Positions 50,646 to 63,852 are shown, numbered from the stretch's first letter. The stretch: DNA of 64,000 nt from Antedon mediterranea (GCF_964355755.1 NC_092673.1:16745001-16809000); one strand, 5' to 3'. The notes: a model not told the origin generated them from the letters alone. Numbers and translations: made by a program.

Positions 50646-51446
50646 ATGGCAACTATTAAGGCAGTAACAGATTTATATCCTGAACTTTTAGAAATACCAA
50701 AAGATGATGTTGAATTTGGACAATGTATCAAAAAGGGTCAAATGAGCAACGTGTTTAAAGGTGTTTGGAAAACTAAAGATGATTTTCCAGTTGTGATTCA
50801 ACGTCTCCATGTTCCGGACATTGATGTTCTTACTTTAAGAAAAATTAAAGCAGATGAAGAAAAAAAAGACCTTGGTAGAAAGTTCATTGTAGAGGTTCTA
50901 GGGGTCATTACCAATGACCCATGGAGCTACTGTATTGTAATGGAATATGCAGTCAATGGTTCATTATTCGATTATTTAAAGCAGAGACGAAAACAGCAGC
51001 AACCTCTGGAGAAGGACCAATTTTTCACTTGGACTCGCCAAAGTGCTCTTGCAATACAGTATCTTCATGATCTTGGCAAAATTTATTGTAACATCAAATC
51101 ACCAAATTTTGTTATTACTGATAGATATAATTTGAAACTTTCCGATTGGACTGGATTTTCAATTTCTTTTCCATGGAAGGCCCCTGAAAGTTTTATAGAT
51201 TGTGGGTCAGACATATACTCATACGGTGTTGTGATATGGGAAATGTGGACTTTGCGAGACCCACATGACACGGATAAGGTGGACAGTATGTATCCGCTAG
51301 ATGAAGGAACGCCCTCTAAGTTAAAAGATATGCTGCATAGTTGCTGGGAGGTGGACAGAATGAAAAGGCCAAGTATTCCAGATATGCTGCAAACCATGGA
51401 GGATTTGTCTGTTACAATGGGGATTGAAATCAAAGATTTTATAGAG
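50646..51446 (+). CDS. Gene B pseudokinase exon
   Basis: Kinase landmarks are present but degraded. The glycine loop is GQMSNV (31-36) with only the first Gly. The VAIK lysine is replaced by Gln (VVIQ, Q52). The hinge VMEYAVNGSLFDYL is good. HRD is replaced by YCN (147-149), so the catalytic Asp is lost. DFG is DWT (167-169). The activation segment is only about a dozen residues before an intact APE (179-181). SDIYSYGVVIWEM and the RP motif are intact. Loss of the lysine and the catalytic Asp predicts no kinase activity; a scaffold or switch role, as in MLKL or other pseudokinases, is inferred. Confidence 0.85.
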
Positions 51447-54400
51447 GTGTGTTTCCTAAATATCCTTTTCAATAAGATTTTAATCCAGTGAGTCTAGAGG
51501 TTCCCGGTGAAATTACAACCTCATCAAAAGCATTCAAACCCTTTACTTGGACTCGATATTTTTAGTCAACTGCTGTATGTAACTACAATAACATTTTAAT
51601 TTTCTATAAAGTGAAATTCATTCCAATCCTCATTTTAAGATTTAAAGAATTAAAACATATACATAATTTAAAGCTATCACAATAAATTAAAAGAAAAATG
51701 AATTGAACACAATTAATGTATTAGAAATGCTTGCAGATATTATGTACATTAATACTAATATATTTTATTTTATAGATCCCAGAAGACTCTCCATTAGGTG
51801 ATAGAGGGAGTGATAGTGATGTAAATGTAACAGGAACTTTAAAAAAGGTTAGTAAATAAAGTTTATGTGATTTGCCTATGAGTTTCATCTCTTTTGCCAT
51901 TTTTCACATTCAAATATTTTGTTTATTCATGCCTAATTTTGCTCTTATAGACTATTCTCTTTCGTTGGGGTTTTTATTTTGAATAAAATGGGTCACATGA
52001 TTTAGCTATGCTGTAATGTATGTCCTACTGTATACAACAGAGATCAATTCATACAGAAGCTACTAAGCAGACCATTTTGGTTGTACCAGATGTTGTGACA
52101 CTCGACTGTAGTTGGCGGTAGGACAAGCCGTCTAGGGTCACATCTGGACGCAATGTCCCCGGAACCACCGGTAGGTGGCGCTGTACACGACTATAGCTGT
52201 AACGGGACACTCAATACTTTCTTAGCGGAATATCAGGTAAAAGACCTGTGACGTCACAAAGAACGTCGTCTTCAGCATGTCTTCGGAAGCAACGTCTTCG
52301 GAGGCATTGAGATGCTCGGAAATGTCACCCAAACAAAGTTCAAAGTTCAAAATGATCATGTAAGACAATGAATAGGACTTTCGAGTATAGAAAAGATGTC
52401 AACACTGTTCTGATTGGTCGGTTAAAATGCTTACGTATAATCATAGTCAATTGCCTATGGTATAATATATGTTTTATTCATTCATATACAAAGTAAAACC
52501 CGATTGGATCAACAAACTGGATGGCTCAGTGGGCTTGTATTGAGGCCAGGGGGGTGCATGATCGCTTCTGTACTTGACAGTTTTTAAAATATTTGTTTGA
52601 GAGAGGTTATTTAGAGGGTTAGGTTTTATTTATGTTTTCCTTCAAGACAAGTTCATAGTTGATAAAACTAAGCCGTCAGACAGATAGATACACTATTATT
52701 AGTATTAGACTAAACAACGATGCCACATACATGACCAATGTGAAGACACTATCCCAACATTCACTTCCAACATCAACATCAGTAGGTGAGATGAATAGGA
52801 CTATTCATCATTACCCATACAGGGAATGCATCCTCTCACCACCAAAGTCCTTCATCAACAAGTCATCCTCCAAGCACAGGAACATAACACAAAGTATGTG
52901 GAACATCAAAACAGTTCAAGAATCGTTAGAAGACACTTCGCGATAATTGCCCCATTATCAACAAAATTTCAATGAAGATTAATGAAGCGTTGACTGCTGA
53001 TAAGGTATCAAAACCCCAGCGACCTACTCTACTTATTTTAAGCAATATCGAAAAAGTCACACGTCGAGAAACGAAACTAATTATAGTGTAGGCATGTGTA
53101 TCTCCCAAGATCCTCTTAAAATGATTGCTAATATCTATCGAATTATTGTTTACCATCTCGCCGCACATTGTCAAAATAAAATGTTAACCTGAACGGCGCT
53201 TAACTAGGCCAATATCATTTTCATTGCTAGGATAAGTGACACTGCAAATGGAAATAAAAATGTGAAGTCAAGTAACAAACATAATATAAAAGCATTTCTG
53301 AAACGAGAACATGAAGTGAACTAAGAAATGTAGACGATAGATTCACTTTTTAACTTACGATACAATAATTAACAGCAGTTTTGTTTCTTGAGAGATAATC
53401 AGAAACGTTGTTAATTTTCGTTCCTTTGAGTCTAAACAACTTCCTTCATTATAAGGTGAACGACCGTCATTTCTAATAAAATCGAGGAGGAAGAAGAAAT
53501 CAAGATGCACATGTTTAAGTTGAATGAGTTCGTCATCAAAACATGCGTGTGTAACGTGTCATCATGCGCATAAACGTCACACGTAATGTAACAGCACAAG
53601 AGGCGACATCTGTCATATAAGCTTGTTTCTACGAATGTTATTATAGTTCGGATTTTCTTTTCTTTGCCGCCATCGAGTAACCTACCGTACTTAATTTGCT
53701 CGACGTATGCCGCTGCGGCACAACCTCAGAATACACATCAATATCGATACTGTATTATTTGTATCATTGTACCAGAACATTCTATAATACACCGTCACAT
53801 AAGTATCACATGTGATACCTGTAACATGCCATAAGCCTAACTTAATATTAAACATTCCACATTTTACATATACATGTGAAAGAATCTGCCTATAATTTAT
53901 AAGGGCAGACACTGATGTGTACAGATAATCGGATTAAAATCAGACAAAAATTCATTCATTGTTTGTATACAATATAAATAAAATAATAACCTGCATACTT
54001 TGTATACTGTACTATTCTCTAGTGCAATACAATATTTGACACTGACAGTGTTTGCAAATGGGTTATGTAGTATAATGCCAGATATTACTGAAATGAAAAT
54101 ACTATTATTTTTGCAGTGGTTTAGAAGTTTTTCTATTTGATTGTTTAACTATAAAAGTAATTCACAAGATTATACATACACAAACAAATCTAATTTAGTT
54201 TGAAAAATAATGTATTGAAATAAATGTTACAGAATTTATTTTTTGTACTGTAGATGACAACGCAATATGGTGAAATGGATGTAGATCCTACAACTTATGG
54301 TAAGTTTTTGAAAATTAAAATGTGATGAAAGGTGTATTTACTGTAGATATTAGATTCTGCTTATTTTAACAGTGTGAGCATGGGTGACATTGAAATTTCA

Positions 54401-57400
54401 GATTCTGATGATGATTCTGATTTATTCCATGCACTTTCAATGTAGTAAGATTTAATCAAACCAACTTTATGTTAACCATGTTTCTTCTTTTAGCCGACTT
54501 GTCTGCCATCTGGCAAGTCACACAGTGTTTAATTGCCTCAGTAACATGTACATCCATTTTAGGTCACGCAATTTAGTTCGAACTATGTCCCAATGGTGTT
54601 CGTGAGCAAGTTGAACTAACTGAGCAGTAAGTATTGAAGGTACAACGACACGCTGACCCCTAAATATAATCCCATTGTGAGTAGCTAACTCATCCTAAAT
54701 TCTGTTTGCGTAGTGGCTAATGTCACAAACCGCATCTTCATCATCCTTATTTATAGCCGAATCGGAAATTTGTATTGGTAATCGCGAAAGGGAGTCTGCA
54801 ATTAATTTAACTCATTACTTGGGTGTGTTGACATCATCTTTTGAAAACAAGATGGAGCTGATGATGAGCCAAAATAAACTGTACAAAAACGAAAAACACC
54901 ATCATGTGTTATGAATGCTGTAAGGTCCCAACTATCAGAATCCAACTCGAGCTGGTGGTAAGCAGACTAATTTAGAAAAATGAGTTGCCCCTTGGGTCTC
55001 ACTTATTAGCTCTTCCACTATAGCTTCATTCGGTTTCCATAAATCGACACATATTCTGATGTTACTGTTTTTTTCCACGCTACTACTATAGGCGACACCC
55101 ACTCAGAAGAATCAACTTTTTCATTGATGCCTTCAGAAACCACTGTAATTCTTCAGAAACTGCTTGCCGCACCGTAAATGGAAGTTTACGTAGTTTTTGT
55201 TAAACAGGTTTTATATCAGGACAAACTTTGACCTTATGTGTAAAACTACCTAGCCTTTCTGAAAACAAACATGGAAACTGTGATTGTACATCATTAAAAG
55301 TAGTCTCATAACATGAAAGTGTGCTCCCTTCAATATTGGGTAGTAACAAAGTGCGAGGCAGCGAGGCACGCGAGGCAGGGAAGGCATGCGAGGCAAGTAA
55401 GAAATTTATGCGAGGCATCGTTTTACCATCATCAAAAAATGCGAGGCATCATTTTATCATTTCTCAAAATTGCAAGGCAGGAAATCACCGAAATTGAAGT
55501 AGCCTAGGCCTAGGCCCGCTAGGCTAGTTTCCTTTTGCACCTGCCTTGTATTTTAACCAACTTTATCCTGAATACCACAGCTTAGAATTAGTAGGCCTAC
55601 TTTAATGAAGAAAAATCACATAAAAGTAACAATAAATCCATTAAATTGGTGATTTTACAGACGTTGTTTTTCTCGCATTTCGCACACTCAATGTTCAATA
55701 TTTTGGTTTCTATGGAACGCCAAAAGAGCAAAATTAATTAGAGGGCTAAAAACTCTGTGGAATCCATTTATATTTAACGCATTATTTGGTGAAAATCAAG
55801 TACAATTTCAATAGATTTTGTCACTGTCAGTAAGGAAAAATGTTACTGTTCACCGGTGTACTGTTGATAATGTACACGGTTTCGGTAACCTTTTAAAGAA
55901 TAAAATAGAAAAATTCATCATAATATCCTTAGTAGGATGTCCTAGGTCTAGACTAGGTAGTGATGTTGATTTAGGATCGATTATTATTCTTTGAAAACAG
56001 AACAGTATCAGCAGTAACATATTACAGCATTTTTATTGACAAATTAACAAATATATATTTCACCAATAAATGCATGTGAAATTGACGCCTTCCACTGAGT
56101 TTTAGTCCTCTATTATCGTTGCTCTTTTGACGCTCCATAGAAACAAAAATATTGAACATTGAATAAGTGAAATTCGCGAACAGTGTGCGAGAAACACGCC
56201 TGTAAAATCATTAATTTAAGGATTTATTTGTTACTTTTTATGTGATTCTTTCATTAAAGTACTCATGAGGTATACTTCTAAGGTGTGGTATTCACACGAT
56301 AAAGTTAGTTATCAAATTTGGAGTAAAAATACAAGCGAAGGAAACTAGCGCCAGGTTTATTAGTACGTACATGGACAACAATAAATAAAAATCGTTCGTA
56401 ATATACCTAGCTTACTAAAACAGGAATAGTGTATCATTATTAAATATTACACCAATTATTATTATATCAAAATTGATTAAATTATTTTCTACATAGGCCT
56501 CTTATCTAGGTTAGGGCTAAGCATATTAGCTAAAGTTTAATTTTAGGCCTAGTATTACAATTGTCGGACGTAAGTCTTTTTTCACACGCGCTCCAGAATT
56601 CTGTCGCAATTTTTTTCTTTGCGGCATGTTATTGGATCGCCATATCAGTTACCTTTTATTCACCGCCAGTTATTGAACTTGTCCTGGCAATCGCTGTTCA
56701 CCTTATTTGCGAGAGAGGTACACGTGTTGTTCCTAGAGAATGGAATTTCAAAAATGTCTTTGGCACGCCGCTCAGAGAGAAGTCTGTGCGTTGCTGCTAA
56801 AACCACGTGCTATAGGAGGGGAATGCACCACAATCCTCTGAGCTGAGGGCTGAATCATTCCGCTACCTGCTAAATAGTACAGAGGGATTTTCCATCTCTC
56901 GGGTCTACCGGATCTAGGCGCAGGGGTGTGACAAAATATTATTTTCACTCTGCTATGTTCGAGAGACATGTGAGTGAACACGCTCGAAATGCCAACAAAC
57001 ATTGCAGTCATTTGATGAGTGTGTCGCTATAACAATTATTGTTTATCGAAAGTTGAAGACTGTCGTTCAGATTTTTGAACCGTAGTTTGGGCACTTTTGT
57101 AAAAGTAAAATTTGACACGATATGACTTGAATGAAAAAACAATCGTTACATAAAAATAAACAACATGATGAGTGTATACACGAATCTATTTAGATACGCT
57201 TGTATCGATTGATTATTAGGCCTATAATATAGCATAATAGCACGTTAAGATATGCCTCGCACCTTTTTGAAATTGTAAACTATATGCCTCGCATGCCTCG
57301 CACTTTTGGAAATGATAAAATAATGCCTCGCACAAATATTTGGCATGCCTCGCTTGCCTCGCTGCCTCGCACTTTGTCAACACTCTTCAATATTGATACC

Positions 57401-60400
57401 AAGGGCCTGTTAAAATATTGCCTTTTTCAACCACATAAAGTGTAGCACATTCTGTATTGAATTTAACCTTAGCATTAAAACAGCCTACCCGTATTTATCT
57501 TATGTGTTGTGTAACTTTTAATTTGAGTTGCGCATTTGCCTAATTTGTTTCTAGCAAAATGTTTATCAAATAATTTAAGAGACAGTAAGGATGTGATGCT
57601 GTATCAAATATAAGTTGCATATCAATAGTGTTTATTTTGACAGACACCATAACAGACTTCTTCCTTGAGGTAGCCATTGTACACAAAACATCATTTTCTG
57701 AATCACTTTATTGCAGTTTGTACTTGCAAACTCTAGTTTTTTAACTGATGAATTTCGTCCATGGTATACACTAGCAAAATGCCCTCTCAGACCATAATGC
57801 TTAGCCTCACAGTCTGTAGAGTTTGCTAAATGTTTAGTACCATAGATCCACACCTGTAACATCTCTTAGTGTTGGTATAACTATCATCAGGCCTTTCCGG
57901 GTATTTTTTAAATTTTGGCTTAGAGTTTAACCCCTGAGCAAGTGTTATCTGGGTTCGTTAATGATACTCGTCGCCAATTATGGTAGAGAGCAATAAAATA
58001 ATACTAGAATAAACCGGTGGTTATTATTATTAGATTTTAATAACAGTCTTCTATTCCATCTCCTTTCCTACTACAGTACTCTACCAATGCGGTCTCCGCT
58101 ACTGCCCTTATCGACAGACTATCGGATGCCACAGATGGTACCGTTTTGGTACTACCAGTCACGTATATCCTAATGAAATTTTGTGGAAGGAAATTGGCTA
58201 ATGGAAAATCAAACGTGTTGGGGTAGGGCATAATCGTATCGGCCGCCAAACCTTTCTATTTGATCTAGGAAAGCTATGTGTTCTGTTGTTTGATAACCTG
58301 GCCAGGACAGATTCCTTTACGTTTTAATTTGTATAAATCTGCCTGTATACACTTGTGACCAATTATTACTCATTTAAGCATTTACTTGAACTTACTAAAA
58401 TTGCAAACTGGTTTAATCTAATAAGCTTTCGTTAAATATTAAAAAAAAAACAAATTTATTATTTTTCGTTCAGTAAATAAACTAATCCCCCCCAACATTC
58501 CTAAATTATATTACGGCATCAGAGAAATTGAAAGAACAAAAGCAACAACATTTCTTGGCATTTTTATTGACGAATACTTATCTTTTAGTTCTCATATCTA
58601 TATATAAATTTACGTAAGGGCAAAATTCGGTAAATCGCGCGTTATTTCTAGAATGTTTACTCGATGGTATATAAAGTTGGTTCGTACTTTCGGTACTGAT
58701 TTTAACCACCTGATGTAACCCTGTTTACTAATAAAATTGAGTTCGATAAATAGTTATTGACGGTTAAAACGAATTTAGGTTCAACGATTTGCCCCAAATA
58801 GGGGTGTTTTTTGATCGTGGTATACACTGTCTAATGGATGTCCGTCTTGAAAAATACCCGCAGACAATAATACGAGGATGCTTCGCATTTTCCTATCTCC
58901 TCCTACGATAATTGTTTTTAATGGCTGAAAACCGGTTGAACAGCTCGAGTATAGCATCATAATGTTGAAGACAGGCCAATTTTCTTTAAAAAATACTATT
59001 TTGATAGATTTAATATACGTTTATACAAATGTATTGATTTGCGATGAATGGAACATTCCAATCTCTGTTCCACAAGTGTCTATTCCCTCAGGCGTCGTAA
59101 AGGCAAGTACAGGTACTGTATACTCATAACAGAAATTCGATCGATTTTTTTTTTCAATCTGTGCTGCAGAGGTTGGATATAAATTTTTTTTAAACGGATA
59201 ATGAGCTAGCGTTTTCACTCGCCGTATATTATGTACACATCTTTATTATTGCAGTTAAACCACCCATATCATCACCCTTCCCTCACTGGCATGAGTAGCG
59301 TTGTAAAACCAGTAGAGGATAGGCCTACGGTACATCACATGCCCTAAACGCAGAACAACTTTGGTGGGTAGGGGGTGGGTAGGGTAGGAACCAAACTTAG
59401 AATTTGCTCTAAGAAACAATGTAAAACCATTAGGCCTACTAATTAAGTTGAGTTAGATAATTTAATATTTATTGATGATTAAATCGAATTTATGATTTTC
59501 CCCGAATAGAGGTGGTTTTCACAAATTGTTTTACATCATATAAACATATATACGTCGTAGTGATGTATCGTTACATGTACTGTACTAATTCAATCGACTA
59601 TGACGGTGATAGTTTCAACAAAGTATTAAATCGCAATGTTTTACTGTGTTTAGTGGTATAGTATTTGTAAAACATGAAAACAATAAATATTTCGTTAATA
59701 AATGGGTAAAGAATATATTTAAAAATTGTTCCTCTTTGCACCCATCCTCTTCCCATCCCTCAACCCAAATGTTACATACAAAACACAATTTAAGTTTGTT
59801 TAAATTTGACTTAAACAATTGGTCTCATTTTGTGACAAGTTTCTCTTTCGGAAGTAATTCCCAGGGTACTAATTTTACAGTACATAAATCAGTGTCTATT
59901 TATTCGTTCCTGTAAACGACATGTATTATTGTCCTGCGGTACGTACATTTGAAATCGCCAGTTTTTTTAACGCTGAAATTATTATGTATTCGAGAACCAT
60001 CTGTGGGCACGACCTAGATGGTACGCGAGCGAAGCGAGTGTACCATCTAGTTAATACAATTTCATTAAAACTATCAAGAGTGGTCGGTGTCCTCAATAAA
60101 CTTAAACATGCCTTGCCTTCTTCCGTATTACTATTAATTTATAAATCACTTTTTTTTCCACATTTAATTTATGGTATAACCGTTTGGGGTTTTTACTAAT
60201 TTAAACCGTATTTATATTTTGTAAAAAAGAGCTTTAAGATCAGTTTATAATGTACATTACCTCCACCATTCTGCTCCTCTTTTTGTCTTATCTAATACAC
60301 TTAATATTTACGACTTACTTACAAAAAATGTTGCTTTATTTATGTTTAAATTCAAACATAATCAACTGCCCAGAATTGTTGATACTTATTATTTTCAAAC

Positions 60401-63400
60401 TTTTAGTTCAGTTCATAATTATAATACCAGAAATAAATTAGATTATGCTTATGATTGTTTTAATACGGAGGTTGGCAAGCATGATATAACTTTTCAAGGA
60501 CCAAAAATATGGAATTCTTTACCTGAAGAACTCAAAATTATTAATTTTATATCTTCATTTAAGTTCAAATTACATGAATACCTTATTTCTACTATTATTG
60601 TTTAAGCTAATATATATCTGTCTTAAGTTAAATTATAACTGCATTTGTTAAGTTAAATCCACTTTTGGTTACCCGCAGGTGCTGATAGTACTTTTGTTCT
60701 GTTTTGTTGTTTTGTTTAAAAATTACAAAAAAAAATAAAATAAAGGAAGTGGGTAGTTTTGTTGTACTATAGTTGTTTTTAATGCTGATTATAGAAAGTT
60801 GTTATAGTGTTTCACAAATGTACAGTATATTCATAATCTTAAAACAATATGATTAACATTAACAATAGTTACGATAACTAACTTATGCTTATTAATTATC
60901 CCAAGAGGTTCCCAATTATGTGTTGGGCCATTGGCACATGGTTGTTTCCTGTTCGGCCACATTTTTTTAAATATATATACTGTATATTTCTATATTGGAA
61001 ACTTGCTTTTTTTCAGCCATTAGACTTTGATTAACCAATCTTGATTGGTCTATACTTTAGAACCAGGGAACTATTTTAATTAAATTGATAATCATCACCA
61101 TGAAAAACATTTACTAGTTTTTGCTGCTTTTACAGTTTGAGTTTTTTTCCACAATTTGCGGATATTTGAAGAATATTTTGTAACAAATATTTTACAAAAT
61201 TGTGTTGATTTCTTAAGGTGTTATTGTTGATTTTTGTGGTTTGCATTATTTATTTGCGGTTTGACACAATTATCTTCCAAAATTTCTATTTTCTTGTTTC
61301 ATTTTGATGACTTCATCATGTTAATATTTAGAATAAGTGGATCCTGTAATTTCCTCTATGCTACACTGTATACAATGTATCCTGCAAATACTGTATATAG
61401 ATTACTACTGTATGATGACACAAAATAACACATTCCAGCACTGTGAACATATTTACTTCATGTCATAAGAATGGTATAATCAATTTGCTGCACTCATTTT
61501 AACATGCATGCCTGTTGCTTTTGTGCAAATTTGTCCAAAGTGAGTTAGTAACATTTGTTTATATTGATGTTCATTCTTATTTCAGATTTGAACCATAAAC
61601 CACAGACTCATGTCTCATGGATGTAAGTATTTCTGAACTTTTTTATTAGTATTTGTTTAGGTTTATTATTTTGTGTGTAAATTGGTCATATAAGCACAGA
61701 TAGAACACAACTTTATATTGTCATTTTGGAATTTACGTAATTGTATATGTTTTATAACAGGCTTCAAAAGTATGTTTATGAAACTGTACATTTATATTCC
61801 ACTATGACAGTATATAACGGGTTGGAAGATTTAAAAAAATCATCCTTGTCATAATTATTTCACCGAAATGATTTTTTAAATGATTATAATGCCTGCTGTA
61901 TGTCACCATATCTTTAAATAGTTAGATTTATTTATAACACAAACACATACTCATTTGAATTTTACATATTTTTTTTAGCCTGAAATGGGTACAGAATTTT
62001 TGTAATGGTAAGTAAGCCTTTCTATTTTTTACAATTCAGTTTTAAGAATTAAAAATTTAATTTGAATATGTCATTGTCAAGTCAAGCTTTGTTTCTGTTT
62101 AAAAATGTATAATATAATTAGAAATAAAAAAATAAGAAATGTGTTCATTATGTGAAGATAAGATGTGAAATCACATATTATAGGCATATAAATGAAAATA
62201 AGGCAGTACGAATAAGGAATCTATATTATTATCTATATTATAAGAAAGCGAGTTTGTATGCTTGTTTGTTATAAACGTTGCATACTGCACGCATTCATAC
62301 ACATGGGGTACCTAAATTGTACGGGGAATGTTTATGATTTATATCAATATTTATTTTAGTTTGAATATTATCTGCCATCTTGGATCAAATGTAATGTCCT
62401 AAATGCGTATTAGATACTGGTGCTTGGCGTAATTAGGTACCTGTATCAAATGATGGGAATTGTACTGGGAAGGTTTTAAACTACACTAGGGTATAAAGTA
62501 CTTGCTAGTTATATATAAGCACAAAATATGTGTAAAGGTTGTCAAAATTCTAGAGAATTACACAATTGCACAAAATAAATAATTTCATATGGAGGGACAG
62601 ACAGACACAGCCACAAATGTCTCATCAAGGTATAATCTTTGAAATCTATAAAAAGTAGAAACAATTTCTCTTTCAGAGCACTGGTGGATCTTCTGTAGCT
62701 TTTTAGTTGCAGTCTTTGCAATCTCAATCTGTGTATTACCAACAAGAATTGCCATAGGTATTTGGCTACTTCTTGTTGGAATTATCTGGTTTCTACATGA
62801 TAAAGTGACCAAGTATCAAACTCACAAGACAAACGTTTCACATTACAAGAAGCTACCTGAAGGTAGGTAATATATGAGAGACAAAAGTTATATTTTATTT
62901 TATTTGAAAATAAAAAATAAAATACAAAACAGTGCAAAACAAATTTAAATAAATGGTCAACTTCAAGAGTATTAGTAAGCAGTAACCATGATTTTAACAA
63001 AATCTAGTATACAGTATTCACTACGGAGGCCCATAAGTTCCTATAAAGATATTTTGAAAAAGAATTGTAGGGATTGAAACAATATAAATTATGACTTTTT
63101 GATTACTGCAGATCAACGTATGGTATTAAATGTGAGCTCTGAAGGTGGAACTCTTCACCTCAAGGATGAAGACATAAAGTTGGTAATACCACCTGGAGCA
63201 ATAGAAGAAGGAAAGGCAGTTAACATATCACTAGAAAATATTTTGGAGGAAATAGACATGCCTGTACTTCATCCTCATGAATCAATAATATCACCTATTG
63301 TTAAATGTGGACCAGAAGGCACCGTCTTCCACAAGCCCTGTTTACTGTCTTTTCGACACAGTGTTGTAAATGAAGAGTTTTGGAAATTTACATTACTTTT

Positions 63401-63758
63401 TAAAGAATGCTTTCAAGATAAATGGAGACAAATAGCATTAGAAAGCGATAAAAAAGACATAAACTTTACTGTAGACAATGGTCAATGTTGTGTATCTTTA
63501 AATCATTTCTGTTCTAATTGTCTTTTGGGCTTTGAAGAGAAGAAGTGTTTAACGTTATTGACTTTTCAAAAGAGAACGAAAATGTCAGAAGGGGATTATT
63601 TGTTTCAACTTATAATACGACTTTGTAAACAGGAAGTGAAAAAGGTAATTACTAATTTGATATTAGAGAGGTTTTGCAACGCTACGATAACGAAAACGGA
63701 TACGTCATACACAGCTATTTGTTTTTGTAAGCCAGTAAAAATCTTTTTTGCATGGTAA
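50646..63758 (+). CDS. Gene B: pseudokinase - two TM - ZU5 protein (3' end uncertain)
   Basis: Exons: 50646-51446, 51776-51847, 54254-54299, 61586-61622, 61979-62007, 62677-62862, 63112-63644 (or to the stop at 63756-63758). All junctions keep phase; 568 codons to 63644. Residues 1-267 form a kinase fold of the Tyr-kinase-like type. 268-330 is a polar/acidic linker (DRGSDSDVN). TM1 is about 331-349 and TM2 about 352-368. The ZU5 domain (about 396-500, GGTLHL, VIPPGAIEEG) is followed by a UPA-like start (FCSNCLLGF). There is no signal peptide, so the helical hairpin should leave both domains in the cytosol. The donor AAAG|GTAATT at 63645 suggests more exons (UPA, possibly a Death domain as in UNC5) beyond the window. 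Read-through would give 605 residues, with AATAAA at 63847. Confidence 0.75.
51848..54253. other. Gene B intron, no further gene
   Basis: Contains unrecognised ORFs at 52659-52946 and 52926-53174 (opposite strand) without homology signals or splice support, and no clear transposon ends. Confidence 0.45.
55345..57379. mobile_element. DNA element with GCGAGGCA-repeat ends, inside the gypsy copy
   Basis: Left end ACAAAGTGCGAGGCAGCGAG and right end CTCGCTGCCTCGCACTTTGT are inverted. Both continue inward with many further GCGAGGCA words (about 55346-55480 and 57250-57378). CTTCAATATTG occurs just outside each end, a possible target duplication. It splits the gypsy protease from its reverse transcriptase. 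An ORF at 56561-56800 inside is unrecognised. Confidence 0.7.
55524..56355. repeat. Large imperfect inverted repeat
   Basis: 55524-55800 and about 56045-56355 are reverse complements with mismatches (TCAATGTTCAATATTTTGGT versus AAAAATATTGAACATTGAAT; TTCTATGGAACGCCAAAAGA versus CTCTTTTGACGCTCCATAGA). A foldback sub-element nested in the GCGAGGCA element. Confidence 0.7.
58470..60735 (+). mobile_element. LINE reverse transcriptase relic split by a Helitron
   Basis: ATTFLGIFIDEYLSFSSHI lies just before 58597, and the frame resumes after 60050 with SLKLSRVVGVLNKLK, LIYKSLFFPHLIYGITVWG and GPKIWNSLPEELK. The tail is A-rich with AATAAAATAAA (about 60725-60745). The codon frame is uninterrupted once the Helitron is skipped; there is a frameshift near 60.2-60.34 kb. 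Confidence 0.8.
58597..60050 (+). mobile_element. Non-autonomous Helitron, copy 2
   Basis: Begins TCTATATATAAATTTACGTA after an A, and ends with the hairpin GGTACGCGAGCGAAGCGAGT / GTACC and ATCTAG before a T. It matches copy 1 at 23590-24925 in inverted orientation, with insertions and deletions. No Rep/helicase is encoded; the small ORFs at 59615-59915 are not recognised. Confidence 0.85.
62677..62862 (+). CDS. Gene B two-helix membrane exon
   Basis: Encodes WWIFCSFLVAVFAISICVL, a short PTR turn, then IAIGIWLLLVGIIWFL and a basic stretch (HDKVTKYQTHK). The single-exon hairpin is flanked by phase-1 boundaries, so skipping it would keep the reading frame and could give a soluble isoform. Confidence 0.8.
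63112..63644 (+). CDS. Gene B ZU5 exon
   Basis: The acceptor TTACTGCAG precedes 63112. ZU5 signature: SSEGGTLHL, DIKLVIPPGAIEEGKAV, LHPHESIISPIVKCGPEG and KPCLLSFRH. It ends with LNHFCSNCLLGF and CLTLLTFQKRTK, like the ZU5-UPA join in UNC5-type proteins. ZU5 domains occur in UNC5, ankyrins, ZO-1 and PIDD. The autocleavage HFS-type site of PIDD-like proteins reads NHFCS here. Confidence 0.8.
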
Positions 63759-63846
63759 CGAAATATTGAGGGCGTCGTCCTGTATATGACTGCGGTCAAT
63801 TTGAGCAAAACGCATTTTAGTAAATTACTTTTAGTAAATTACTTTC

Positions 63847-63852
63847 AATAAA
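63847..63852 (+). terminator. Candidate polyadenylation signal near the gene B end
   Basis: AATAAA about 90 nt after the in-frame stop at 63758. It supports a possible short isoform that reads through the donor at 63645. Confidence 0.35.

Larger units (their letters stand above)
54480..58260 (-). mobile_element. Degraded Ty3/gypsy retrotransposon, interrupted
   Basis: Minus-strand order. A zinc-knuckle-like region (GTKHLANSTDCEAK, GHFASV) lies at about 57.86-57.70 kb with several Cys replaced. A protease-end segment (YVVEKGN) is near 57.45 kb. After an inserted element come FSERLGSFTHKVKV (55.3-55.2 kb), VDSSEWVSPIVVAWKK and AYHQLELDSDS (about 55.1-54.9 kb) of the reverse transcriptase. Frameshifts are frequent, and no LTRs, integrase or env were found. 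The ORF at 58037-58249 could be gag but is not recognisable. It is intronic in gene B. Confidence 0.75.

Noticed and set aside
51083-51472. 129-codon minus-strand ORF
   Set aside because: Antisense shadow of the pseudokinase exon.
56561-56846. Overlapping ORFs of 75-79 codons
   Set aside because: Inside the GCGAGGCA element, no recognisable motif, and no evidence of a transposase.
62221-62330. Possible third Helitron-like 5' end (TCTATATTATTATC...)
   Set aside because: It resembles Helitron starts only in AT-richness; no matching 3' hairpin or CTRR end was found nearby.
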